Positions 25,911-34,227 of a stretch of 64,000 nucleotides of DNA are shown in pieces. Position 1 is the stretch's first letter. Each line of letters opens with the position of its first letter. This DNA comes from an uncultured Tateyamaria sp. (GTDB taxonomy: Bacteria; Pseudomonadota; Alphaproteobacteria; Rhodobacterales; Rhodobacteraceae). Under the pieces are notes generated by a model. That model was not told the origin of the DNA. It made no database searches and saw only the letters and a program-made list of their open reading frames with translations. The stretch is from NCBI GenBank assembly GCA_947501275.1, contig CANMVD010000001.1, positions 186,001 to 250,000 on the forward strand. Reading direction: 5' to 3'. The position numbers and the translations under genes were made by a program.

Positions 25911-27548
25911 CTAGGCCAGTTCGAAATCGGCCGCTGACAGGGTTTGCCCGGACAATCCTTGCAGCGTGATTGTTTGGCCAAAGCCGTAGTCAATGATCAG
26001 GTCCTGGCCATCATCTTCAATCGTGTAACCGGTGTAGTCTCCGGCGGTATTGATGCAGATGAGGTCAACGCCAATCTCGTAGTCAGTGATGATGTCGTTA
26101 TCGCTGCGGCGTGTGAAGATGAACATGTCCGCGCCTTCGCCACCGGTCAGTTCGTCATCACCCTGACGGCCCCAAATCGTGTCGTCGCCAAGACCGCCAT
26201 CGATGGTGTCTTCGTCTTCGCCACCATCAAGCTGGTCTTTGCCGCGACCACCAAGGATGTAGTCCCGGCCATTGTCGCCGTTGATCTTGTCGCGGTCCTT
26301 GCCGCCACGCAGATTGTCGCGCTGTGCACCGCCCCAGATTTCGTCACGGTTGTCGCCGCCCTCGATCCGGTCCTTGCCGTTGCCGCCCATGATCGTGTCA
26401 CTGCCCGCATTGCCAAGCAAGACATTGTCGATTTCGTTGCCGATGATGACATCATCGCCAAGGCCGCCATTTGCGTTTTCGATCGACGAGCGTTCGTCGC
26501 CTTCGTGCAGCATCGCATTGAAGATGTGGCCTCTGGCGTATTCATCATACTGCGCCGCGCTACTGTATCTCGCCGCACCGCTCCCATCCGCGTACCAGCC
26601 GGTGTTCAGTTGCGCACGCAATGCATTGCCGCCAACATCAAGATCCACATAAGACCCAGGTGTCAGATCAATGGCGAGGTTCGTTTCGAAGTTCGACAGA
26701 TCGTATGTGTCCACACCGTCGCCGTCCCAGATCGTGCGGAACGCAACGTTGGAGTTAGAGCCGTTGTCACTTTGGGCCGCACCCTGACCAACGCCGTTGA
26801 TGAACATCTCACCGGTTGTCGTGTCAAAGGTGTACTGCGTATCTGACGCTTCGGTTGTGTAGTCCGCACCATACAGGCGCTGGAGCGCCGCAATGTCGAG
26901 CATCATCAAGGATTGTGCATAGTGCCCGTCGCGGATGGTGTAAAAGCCGATGTCATCGGATTGGCCCACAAATGACGTGTAGGTCATTACGGTGTATTCG
27001 TGCGTGTCATACGCTTCCGGCGCTGCACCTGGTCCACCGGATTCGTGAGCATGACGCAGACCCATCGCATGACCAAGTTCGTGCATCATCGTGGCATAGG
27101 TGTAGGTCCCGATATTGGCATCAGCGTCGTAGTTGCTGGCGTTGAACATCATGTCGCCGCCGCTTTCGCCACTGTTTGGATAGTACCCAAACGCCGTGTT
27201 CAGACCTGTGCCTTCGGCAAAGCGCAGAATCGCCTGATCATTGGGTGTTTCCGTTTCCACGAACGTGATGCCGGTGATCTGCGAGAATTCTTCCAACGCC
27301 TTTTCGGCCTGAATCTGCCAGCGCTCGCTGAACTGACCACTGAAGGTGTTTGAGCCGTTGGTAGTATAGCCGTAGTCACTGGCTGAATCGGGAAAGCTGT
27401 ACGAAATGGATTTTTCGTCGTCGAGGTTCCAGCGACTACCGCTGATCAGCGAGTCTACGTTTTGATCGTCGTCTGTTGTGTCTCGATCATACAGCGATGA
27501 GTCCGACGTGACATAGTCGACACCCATAGCTTTACATATAAGGCACAT
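25911..27548 (-). CDS. Serralysin-type secreted metalloprotease (M10) with RTX repeats
   Basis: A 545-residue zinc metalloprotease. The zinc site HELGHAMGLRH gives His156, Glu157, His160 and His166, and the Met-turn VMTYTS holds Met188 and Tyr190. From about residue 355 to 480 there are many calcium-binding nonapeptides of the GGxGxDxxx kind (GNAGSDTIMGGNGKDRIEGG and similar), then the C-terminal domain typical of type I secretion substrates. GAGGAACGACC precedes the ATG. No signal peptide is present, as usual for type I export, yet no ABC exporter, adaptor or inhibitor gene lies in this window. Serralysins degrade extracellular proteins; here the role may be nutrient capture. Confidence 0.92.
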   Translation of the reverse strand: MCLICKAMGVDYVTSDSSLYDRDTTDDDQNVDSLISGSRWNLDDEKSISYSFPDSASDYGYTTNGSNTFSGQFSERWQIQAEKALEEFSQITGITFVETETPNDQAILRFAEGTGLNTAFGYYPNSGESGGDMMFNASNYDADANIGTYTYATMMHELGHAMGLRHAHESGGPGAAPEAYDTHEYTVMTYTSFVGQSDDIGFYTIRDGHYAQSLMMLDIAALQRLYGADYTTEASDTQYTFDTTTGEMFINGVGQGAAQSDNGSNSNVAFRTIWDGDGVDTYDLSNFETNLAIDLTPGSYVDLDVGGNALRAQLNTGWYADGSGAARYSSAAQYDEYARGHIFNAMLHEGDERSSIENANGGLGDDVIIGNEIDNVLLGNAGSDTIMGGNGKDRIEGGDNRDEIWGGAQRDNLRGGKDRDKINGDNGRDYILGGRGKDQLDGGEDEDTIDGGLGDDTIWGRQGDDELTGGEGADMFIFTRRSDNDIITDYEIGVDLICINTAGDYTGYTIEDDGQDLIIDYGFGQTITLQGLSGQTLSAADFELA

Positions 27549-28383
27549 ATGGTCGTTCCTCTTGTCTCAAACCGCGGTCAGCGGATTTGTTACGTGGAAA
27601 GCGTTCACCCCCGTGGCGCTCGAAATTACAGATGATGGGTGTCCCACCAAACTCTGTCGGAGTTGTGACGAAACTCTGACGGTCCTGTGGTTCGTTGCCG
27701 GATCTGTTCACAAAAACTTCAGAAGAGACGTGCACATTTGAGCACCCAAGCCCTGTGCCAAGCATGTGAGTGTGTCTCAGGGGAAGGCGTTCAAGCGCAA
27801 TCGATTGACCGTATCGTATGGGCAAGAGTGCGCGGCGTAGGGTGCTGCAGTTTACACCTTCAAACCGCAAAAGTAGGGCTGCAGCGATCTTGTCGCCGCC
27901 AAAACATGCGCCCGCAATATCCAATTTACCGTGATTGTCCCGCAAAATACACTCGTGCCTTGTCTCGTTTTGGTGTCGAACGTGCTGCAAGGCACGTGCG
28001 ACCGTCGCTCTCATTTGACGACTTTGGTCAGCCTATACCCGAAAACCGGTGCCAAACGCGCTATCGATGTTTTGAATCGGCTGGGAATTGCCGAACCCGC
28101 GCCGAAACATGCCGAAAGCCCAATGAGACCCCGATAAAGGTGAATTGCGTTTTCCTGATGTTGATGAAGCGCCGTGTGCGACTTGTGTCCAAATCTTGCG
28201 GCCATCTTTCTGCGCCAGCAAAAAGGTGCCCGGCACTCAATGAGTGGCGGTGTCACCCGGATCAGCGACATTACACGGTCGGGCGTGATGAATGAAACCA
28301 TGCGTGGGGGCTCTGCCCCCACACCCCCGAGGTATTTGCAACCCAAAGACAGGGTGCGGCGGATCAGTTGCCCTGCATTGGGA
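27549..28383. other. Long intergenic stretch without recognised gene
   Basis: About 830 bases lie between the protease start and the hemF stop. Open frames of up to 200 codons occur on both strands but have shadow-like composition (runs of Arg, Cys, Ser) and no family resemblance. The left part should carry the protease promoter. The right end holds the GC-rich hairpin listed separately. Otherwise I see nothing in it. Confidence 0.5.
28304..28340. repeat. GC-rich hairpin element 3' of hemF
   Basis: GTGGGGGC and GCCCCCAC pair perfectly around a three-base TCT loop at 28304-28322, followed by ACCCCCGAGGTATTT. Elements of this form, a G/C hairpin with CCCCCGAGGTATTT beside it, are common between genes in Rhodobacterales genomes. 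It lies 60 bases beyond the hemF stop and may act as a transcript end or stabiliser. Membership of a repeat family is recalled, not tested here. Confidence 0.6.
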
Positions 28384-29277
28384 TCAGTGCCATTTGGCTA
28401 AGGGCGGCAGGCTCATCAAGACCGCGTTGGCGTCATGGCCGGTTTCAAGTCCAAACTTGGTACCCCGGTCATAGACCAGATTGTACTCCGCATAGAGACC
28501 CCGGTGCACAAGTTGTGCGTCCTTGTCCGCATCGTTCCAGTCTTGCGTGCGCCTCTTTTCGACCAGTGGCACGTAGGCAGGCAGGAACGCGCGACCAATG
28601 TCCTGAGTAAGGGCAAAGTCAGCTTCCCAATCGCCTGTACACAGGTCATCCATAAAAATCCCCCCGACACCACGCGCGCGATTGCGGTGCGGAATATAGA
28701 AATACTCATCCGCCCATGCCTTGAGCTTGGGATAGTGATCAACTCCGTGTGGATCGAGATGGGCCTTTTGCTGCGCGTGGAAGTGGGTTGTGTCGGCGTC
28801 ATATTCGATACAGGGGTTCAGATCGGACCCACCACCGAACCACCAAGCATGGGGCGTCCAGAACATACGTGTGTTCATGTGCACCGCCGGGCAATGGGGA
28901 TTTTGCATATGTGCCACAAGGCTGATGCCCGCCGCCCAAAACCGCGGATCATCCTTCATCCCGGGAATACCCTTGCGCGCCGCCATCGCACCCTGCGCCC
29001 GTTCTCCCAAAGTGCCATACACGGTCGAGATGTTCACGCCGACTTTCTCGAATACCCGCCCGCCGCGCATCACACTCATCAGGCCCCCGCCGGCGTCCGA
29101 ACCATCGTCAGACTGGCGTGAGGTTTGCGTCACCTCAAAGCGGCCCGGAGTTGCGTCAGCCATGGGGCCTGCGTCGTGGCTGGCTTCCAACCCTTCAAAT
29201 GACGCGACGATATCGTCGCGCAGTTGGCGGAACCATGCCGCGGCGCGGGCTTTCTGAGTGTCGAACTGTTCTGTCAT
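28384..29277 (-). CDS. hemF: Oxygen-dependent coproporphyrinogen III oxidase
   Basis: A 297-residue HemF, which decarboxylates coproporphyrinogen III to protoporphyrinogen IX with oxygen in haem synthesis. The signature stretch MNTRMFWTPHAWWFGGGSDL and the following HFHAQQKAHLDPHG and RARGVGGIFMDDL blocks are intact. The open frame extends to 29373, but MTEQFDTQKARAAAW at 29277, with AGGACAG before it, is the family-like start. The oxygen-independent counterpart hemN lies at 45050-46402, so the cell can make haem with or without oxygen. Confidence 0.95.
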   Translation of the reverse strand: MTEQFDTQKARAAAWFRQLRDDIVASFEGLEASHDAGPMADATPGRFEVTQTSRQSDDGSDAGGGLMSVMRGGRVFEKVGVNISTVYGTLGERAQGAMAARKGIPGMKDDPRFWAAGISLVAHMQNPHCPAVHMNTRMFWTPHAWWFGGGSDLNPCIEYDADTTHFHAQQKAHLDPHGVDHYPKLKAWADEYFYIPHRNRARGVGGIFMDDLCTGDWEADFALTQDIGRAFLPAYVPLVEKRRTQDWNDADKDAQLVHRGLYAEYNLVYDRGTKFGLETGHDANAVLMSLPPLAKWH

Positions 29278-29373
29278 GGCACTGTCCTGTTTAGTTGACA
29301 GTTTTTTAACGCGAGTTTGCGGGCCGGGCCAAGGGCAAAGAAACGCGCCAATACGACAATCGCGGTGTCGCAA

Positions 29374-30177
29374 TCAGTGTGCGGGTACGTCCACAGGATC
29401 CAGCAAGCTGCGCCCGCCATCGACAGTCAGCACTTCGCCGGTGACAAATCCGGAGCCGTCAGAGGCAAGAAACTGGACAGCATCCACCAACTCGGTTGGC
29501 CCGGCGATACGTTGCAATGGAGTGTGCCCTTCGATTTCCTCTCGCCATTCCGGGTTTTCGCCAATCGAGGATTGCAGCGAGGCAGACATGACCGACCCGA
29601 AAGACACGGCGTTCACACGGATCCGTTCTGGTGCGAGGGCAAGCGCCAAGGACCGCGTCATCTGCTCAAGCCCGGCAGACGCAATGGAATAGCCCAACAA
29701 CTCGGGTCGCGACTGGTGCGCTGCGATGGAGCTGAGATTGACGATGGAGCCAATGCTGTGTGCTTCACTGTTGTTTTCGGCCTGTTTGATCATGCGCCGC
29801 GCCACCTGTTGCGTCAGTCGCAGCGCAGTCATCAGGTTCTGTTCCAGCAACATTTCAACCGTGTTGTCTTCTGGATCAAGCGCATCCGTGGCCATCACCT
29901 GACGCGATGCATTCACCAGAATGTCGACCTGATCAAAGGCGTCAATCGTGGCCGAGATCAGGTTGGCAATTGTCAGCCGCTGGCGCAAATCCCCCGCAAA
30001 ATAGCGTATGTTGCCTTCTTCCGCGACGTCGCCCAGTTCTGCGGACAGGCGTTTTTCATCCATATCAGCGCACATCACGTTGGCACCCCGGTCGGCAAAG
30101 TGCCGGGCAATGGCCAAACCGATTCCGTTGGCCGCACCCGTTACGATCGCCGTCTTGCCGTTGATGGAAAAGGACAT
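29374..30177 (-). CDS. SDR-fold protein lacking the catalytic lysine
   Basis: A 267-residue short-chain dehydrogenase by fold. The cofactor motif TGAANGIG (residues 13-20) is intact, as are the Ser block NLSS and the closing DGGRSLLD. However, the active-site motif reads Y163-SIA-S167 where the family has YxxxK, and the NNAG motif reads VNAS (residues 88-91). Without the lysine, normal hydride transfer is unlikely, so this may be a regulatory or structural member. The frame is fully open and the rest well kept, which argues against recent decay. It lies four bases after the RsmC-like gene in the clpS-rsmC-SDR run. Confidence 0.8.
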   Translation of the reverse strand: MSFSINGKTAIVTGAANGIGLAIARHFADRGANVMCADMDEKRLSAELGDVAEEGNIRYFAGDLRQRLTIANLISATIDAFDQVDILVNASRQVMATDALDPEDNTVEMLLEQNLMTALRLTQQVARRMIKQAENNSEAHSIGSIVNLSSIAAHQSRPELLGYSIASAGLEQMTRSLALALAPERIRVNAVSFGSVMSASLQSSIGENPEWREEIEGHTPLQRIAGPTELVDAVQFLASDGSGFVTGEVLTVDGGRSLLDPVDVPAH

Positions 30178-30181
30178 GGCG

Positions 30182-31174
30182 TTATCTCCGCTTTGTCTTG
30201 TGGGCGCCCTTGGGTCGCTCTGCACGCACCAGTTTGAACCGCGCATCGCCGTCCAGATCAACCACTTTGGTGAAATGAGAGGACAGCGCGTCTTCGTAAG
30301 GCAGGTGGCGGTTGGCCACCATCCACAATGCACCGTGCGGTTTCAGGATACGCGCCGCGGTGGCGATAAACGCACGCCCAAGGCTGGGATCCGCGTTGCG
30401 CCCGGTGTGAAACGGCGGGTTCATGATCACCGCATCTACCCTTTCGGGAGGTTGCCAGTTGGTGGCATCCGCCCAGTGAAATTGCGCCCGCGCGTCCGTG
30501 ACATTGTGACGGGCGCATTGCAGCGCCATGTCATGCGCCTCGACCAGATGGATCGTTCTGATGTCGCGGGTCAAAATATGAGCGGACAGAAACCCCCATC
30601 CCGCGCCAAGATCTGCAACCGTCCCCACCAACGTATCGGGCAGCGCCGCGACCAGCAGGGCCGAAGCGGGATCAACGCCGTCAGCGGAGAATACACCGGG
30701 CGCGGTCCAGAACCCACCCGGATGCAATTCCGGCCCAAGAGCCCAATCGGAAAAGTCAGCGCCGCCTTTGGTCCAGTACACTTTGCCATGCGCTTTGGAG
30801 ATCGGTGCGGAGACATCTACACGCTTGCGCAAAGCCTTCAGCATCGAATCCGCGCCATCGGTTTTTTGCCCGTCGACAATGACCCAACCATCGGTACGCG
30901 ACATCGCGTCGGCCAGGACTGCCTGCGCTTCGGCGCGCGCTCGGGTGAGGCAAACGATGCTTGAGCCAAATCGTCCCTCGGGCATGGAAGCAGACACAGT
31001 ATATCCGCGCGCTGCAAATGCATCGCAGACAGTGACCAGAGGCGATACGATATGCACAGTTTCTTTGGGCAAAGCGGACAGATCCGCCTCAGCGGACGGA
31101 TGCAATACGGCCACGGGACCGTCCCCCAATGCATCCAGCGCATCAAGGGCCAAGGGCAAGCGATCTCCGATCAC
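30182..31174 (-). CDS. RsmC-like class I methyltransferase (16S rRNA guanine-N2)
   Basis: A 330-residue methyltransferase with the two-domain plan of RsmC. A degenerate N-terminal domain (1-165) is followed by the catalytic domain with the SAM motif ADLGAGWGFLS (187-197) and the N2-guanine signature NPPFHTG (252-258). RsmC methylates G1207 of 16S rRNA during 30S maturation. The GTG start at 31174 directly abuts the clpS stop, so the two are coupled. A role on 23S rRNA (RlmG) is the main alternative. Confidence 0.85.
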   Translation of the reverse strand: MIGDRLPLALDALDALGDGPVAVLHPSAEADLSALPKETVHIVSPLVTVCDAFAARGYTVSASMPEGRFGSSIVCLTRARAEAQAVLADAMSRTDGWVIVDGQKTDGADSMLKALRKRVDVSAPISKAHGKVYWTKGGADFSDWALGPELHPGGFWTAPGVFSADGVDPASALLVAALPDTLVGTVADLGAGWGFLSAHILTRDIRTIHLVEAHDMALQCARHNVTDARAQFHWADATNWQPPERVDAVIMNPPFHTGRNADPSLGRAFIATAARILKPHGALWMVANRHLPYEDALSSHFTKVVDLDGDARFKLVRAERPKGAHKTKRR

Positions 31175-31528
31175 TTACTCTTCTTTCTCCATAGTGCATT
31201 GCAGCGGGTGTTGATGGCGGCGCGCATAGTCCATGACCTGCGCCACTTTGGTTTCCGCTATCTCGTGGCTGAAAACGCCCACAACAGCCAGCCCCTTTTT
31301 ATGCACTGTCAGCATAATCTCGAACGCCTGCGCGTGGTTGAGGCCAAAGAACCGCTCGAGCACGTGCACCACGAATTCCATCGGGGTGTAATCATCATTC
31401 AGCAGCATCACCTTGTACAGCGGTGGCCGCTTGGTCTTGGGTTTGACCTCGGTGACAACGCTGGTGTCCCCATCGTCGTCGTGCCGATCGGCCATCATGT
31501 GAGGCAACGGATGCATGTGCGATCCCAT
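31175..31528 (-). CDS. clpS: ATP-dependent Clp protease adaptor ClpS
   Basis: ClpS hands N-degron substrates to ClpAP. The core [40 protein letters not shown] and [15 protein letters not shown] are intact, including the Asn-Asp pair and hydrophobic pocket residues that read N-terminal residues. The protein has 117 codons from 31528. The first ten or so residues are poorly conserved, and the paired Met at codons 11-12 (31498 and 31495) could be the real start. clpA itself is not in the window. Confidence 0.95.
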   Translation of the reverse strand: MGSHMHPLPHMMADRHDDDGDTSVVTEVKPKTKRPPLYKVMLLNDDYTPMEFVVHVLERFFGLNHAQAFEIMLTVHKKGLAVVGVFSHEIAETKVAQVMDYARRHQHPLQCTMEKEE

Positions 31529-31607
31529 AAAAACGGAGAATCCAGTGGTCTGTCTTGAATGCCCCTATATAACGCGCAAACGCTATTAGAAAAGAGGGTG
31601 CAATTTC

Positions 31608-32333
31608 ATGTCTTCCCTGGCCACCCCCGATCTGATCGACGTCAGCGAGGTTCATTGTATCGCATTTGATGCCGATGACACACTGTGGCACAACGAACGT
31701 TTCTTCAAATTGACGCAGGCGCGTTTTGCCGAACTGTTGGCCCCGCACGCAGAAGAAAGCGACCTTGAAGCGCGCTTGATGGCAGCCGAGCGGCGCAATC
31801 TTGGGCACTACGGGTTCGGGGTAAAAGGCTTTGTGTTGTCGATGATTGAGACTGCGCTGGAGGTGACGCAGCACAAGGTGCCCGGCAACGTCATTGCAGA
31901 GTTGATCGCCGCCGGGCAGGACATGCTGCAATACCCGATCGAGCTATTGCCTTTCGCTGCCGAGGCTGTGGCCACCGCCAAGGAACGCGGGCCTGTTTTA
32001 TTGATCACCAAGGGCGATTTGTTGGATCAGGAGCGCAAACTGGCCCAATCCGGTCTGGGCGAGATGTTTGACGGGGTGGAGATCGTGTCAGACAAGCAGC
32101 CCCACATCTACTCCCGCATCTTCGAACCGTTTGGCGGCGTGCAGCGCGGCATGATGATCGGCAATTCGATGAAGTCGGACGTGGTGCCGATGATTGATGC
32201 AGGAGGATTTGGAATCTACGTCCCGCAAGATCTGGCGTGGGGGTTCGAGCATGCTGAGCCACCACGGAACCAACCACGATTTGCTGAATTGCCCGACCTT
32301 GGTGCGCTGTCTGATTTGCTGATCTCCGCCTAG
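31608..32333 (+). CDS. HAD-superfamily hydrolase
   Basis: A 241-residue HAD phosphatase. Motif I is FDADDTLWH with nucleophile Asp21 and acid Asp23, motif II is LLITKGD, motif III includes the Lys of DKQPHIY, and motif IV is MIGNSMKSDV. The helical cap between motifs I and II fits subfamily I. Substrates in this group are small phosphate esters; none can be named. AGAGGG precedes the ATG. It is divergent from clpS. Confidence 0.85.
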   Translation: MSSLATPDLIDVSEVHCIAFDADDTLWHNERFFKLTQARFAELLAPHAEESDLEARLMAAERRNLGHYGFGVKGFVLSMIETALEVTQHKVPGNVIAELIAAGQDMLQYPIELLPFAAEAVATAKERGPVLLITKGDLLDQERKLAQSGLGEMFDGVEIVSDKQPHIYSRIFEPFGGVQRGMMIGNSMKSDVVPMIDAGGFGIYVPQDLAWGFEHAEPPRNQPRFAELPDLGALSDLLISA

Positions 32334-32540
32334 GGGTTTCGCCACATTCCTGCCACAATCGCCCTCCTTGGGGGAGCAAGCAGCGCAACCCCTACATCTG
32401 GGATGTCGCAGGTGCAGAAAAACGGATTCCCACATAGCATCAACACTTTATCGAAAATCCAACCTGTGCTAGCGTCGCTTTCATAAAAATAAGGTCAGTC
32501 GAATAATCGACGGCCAGAGGCAGACATAGGCAGGTTTATC

Positions 32541-33989
32541 GTGAAGGTTCGGCGCATTCAGCCGGCCCGTTTCGGGCTATTCGTATTTGCAGCTTTGTGG
32601 ATGTTGGTCATTGTGCCAGCCTCGGTTATGGCCGCACCCTATGCGGCGATGGTGATGGACGCGCGCACGGGCGAAGTGCTGCACTCCCGCAATGCCGACA
32701 CCCGGCTGCACCCGGCATCCCTGACCAAGATGATGACACTCTACATTGCGTTTCAGGCCATCGAGAGTGGAGAGATTTCGCTCGACACGAAGGTAAAGAT
32801 TTCGAAGTTTGCGGCGTCGGAGCCGCCATCGAAACTGGGCCTGCAGGCGGGTCAAAGAATCTCGATGCGCTATCTCATCCGTGCCGCTGCCGTGAAATCG
32901 GCCAATGATGCGGCGACCGCCATTGGCGAGGCGTTGTCTGGCTCCGAAGCCGCCTTTGCCCGGCGTATGACACGCACGGCCAAATCCCTCGGCATGACAC
33001 GCACGACTTTCAAGAACGCCCATGGCCTGACAGAAAACGGGCACATGTCCACGGCCCGTGACATGACCATTCTGGGGCGGCACGTGCTGTATGACTTCCC
33101 CGAGTATTACAACCTTTTCTCGCGCACCACGACCCATGCGGGTGTGCGCGAAGTGGCCAACACAAACCGCCGCCTGCTGGCAAACTATCGCGGCGCAGAC
33201 GGGATCAAGACAGGATATACTCGCGCAGCAGGTTTCAACCTTGTGGCGTCCGCCGAGCGTGGCAATGAACGTATCATCGCCACGGTCTTTGGTGGCAAAT
33301 CGTCGGCCACACGCAACGCCAAGGTTGCGGAGTTGCTGGACCTTGGGTTCCGCCGCGCCCCAAGCCGCGCGCCTGTGCGCAAGCCCAACAAACCTGCGTC
33401 GGTTGGCAATGACGGTCCAGTTATTGTGGCCGGGAATCAGACAAAGCCCAAGGGGGCTGGCAAAGTCATTCGCCTCAGCGGCGCTGTCAAAAAGTCGTAT
33501 CGACCGCGCCTGCGTCCCGGCGCCGAACAGGCCCCTGCAGCTGTGGTTGTCGCCGAAGCGACACCACCAGCGGCCGTGCAAGCTGACGACATCCGCACCG
33601 CGCTTGTGGCCGCGCAGGCGGCTCCCTCCACCAGTCCCGTGACCAAAGGATCGGGCGTAACGCCTCTGAAACGACCCGCTGCACGGCCCAGCGATGTGGT
33701 GCTGGCGCGCGCGCAGCCCGAAGTTGTCACCCGTGTCTCCACCTCAGGCGGACGGCATTGGGGCGTGAATGTGGGACGCTATCCGAGCCGCTACAAGGCC
33801 GAGAAGGTTCTGTTGCAAACAGCGCTTACGGAAATGTCCTCTCTGGATGGGTCGCTGCGCAAGGTGGTGCACAAACCACAAGGGTTTGATGCCAACTTTA
33901 TGGGTATGACACGGGATGGCGCCGATCTGGCCTGCCGCAGATTGGCTGCGCGCAACATCACCTGCTTCATGATCGGACCCAAGTCCTAG
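32541..33989 (+). CDS. D-alanyl-D-alanine carboxypeptidase (PBP5/6 type) with SPOR domain
   Basis: A 482-residue penicillin-binding protein that trims the terminal D-Ala of peptidoglycan stem peptides in the periplasm. A signal peptide covers residues 1-31 (VMAA). The active-site triad is S60-LTK63 (HPASLTKMM), S120-A-N122 (KSANDA) and K223-T-G225 (GIKTGY). A long Ala/Pro-rich linker (265-400) leads to a C-terminal SPOR-like domain from about 402 (HWGVNVGRYPSRYKAEKVL) that probably binds denuded glycan at the septum. The start is GTG at 32541, preceded by AGGCAGG. About 200 bases upstream are non-coding. Confidence 0.9.
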   Translation: MKVRRIQPARFGLFVFAALWMLVIVPASVMAAPYAAMVMDARTGEVLHSRNADTRLHPASLTKMMTLYIAFQAIESGEISLDTKVKISKFAASEPPSKLGLQAGQRISMRYLIRAAAVKSANDAATAIGEALSGSEAAFARRMTRTAKSLGMTRTTFKNAHGLTENGHMSTARDMTILGRHVLYDFPEYYNLFSRTTTHAGVREVANTNRRLLANYRGADGIKTGYTRAAGFNLVASAERGNERIIATVFGGKSSATRNAKVAELLDLGFRRAPSRAPVRKPNKPASVGNDGPVIVAGNQTKPKGAGKVIRLSGAVKKSYRPRLRPGAEQAPAAVVVAEATPPAAVQADDIRTALVAAQAAPSTSPVTKGSGVTPLKRPAARPSDVVLARAQPEVVTRVSTSGGRHWGVNVGRYPSRYKAEKVLLQTALTEMSSLDGSLRKVVHKPQGFDANFMGMTRDGADLACRRLAARNITCFMIGPKS

Positions 33990-34068
33990 AGCCGCAAATC
34001 CGAGCGATACGGCCCAAGGGACGGCGGGTGGGGCGCATTTGGCGCAGCCAAACAGCGTCCATCCGGCG

Positions 34069-34227
34069 TCACGGCTTGGGTTGATCATCCCAACTGGCAT
34101 CCAGAATGCGACGGCTGTCGCCTTCCGGATCCTCGTATTGGCGACTGCGCAGCGTATAGAGAAACCCAACCAGACCAGCGCCGCCCAGAACCAATGAAAC
34201 CGGGATAAGATAGGCCAATACGTTCAT
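34069..34227 (-). CDS. ccoS: cbb3 oxidase maturation protein CcoS
   Basis: A 52-residue single-helix membrane protein needed to insert cofactors into cbb3-type cytochrome oxidase. The N-terminal helix (LAYLIPVSLVLGGAGLVGFL) is followed by the family's FLYTLRSRQYEDPEGDSRRI. Its ATG overlaps the ccoI stop as ATGA, so translation is coupled. It is the last gene of ccoGHIS. Confidence 0.93.
   Translation of the reverse strand: MNVLAYLIPVSLVLGGAGLVGFLYTLRSRQYEDPEGDSRRILDASWDDQPKP

Noticed and set aside
27532-28295. Frames of 160 and 202 codons before the serralysin gene
   Set aside because: They overlap on opposite strands, have no ribosome site or recognisable family, and have shadow-like composition.
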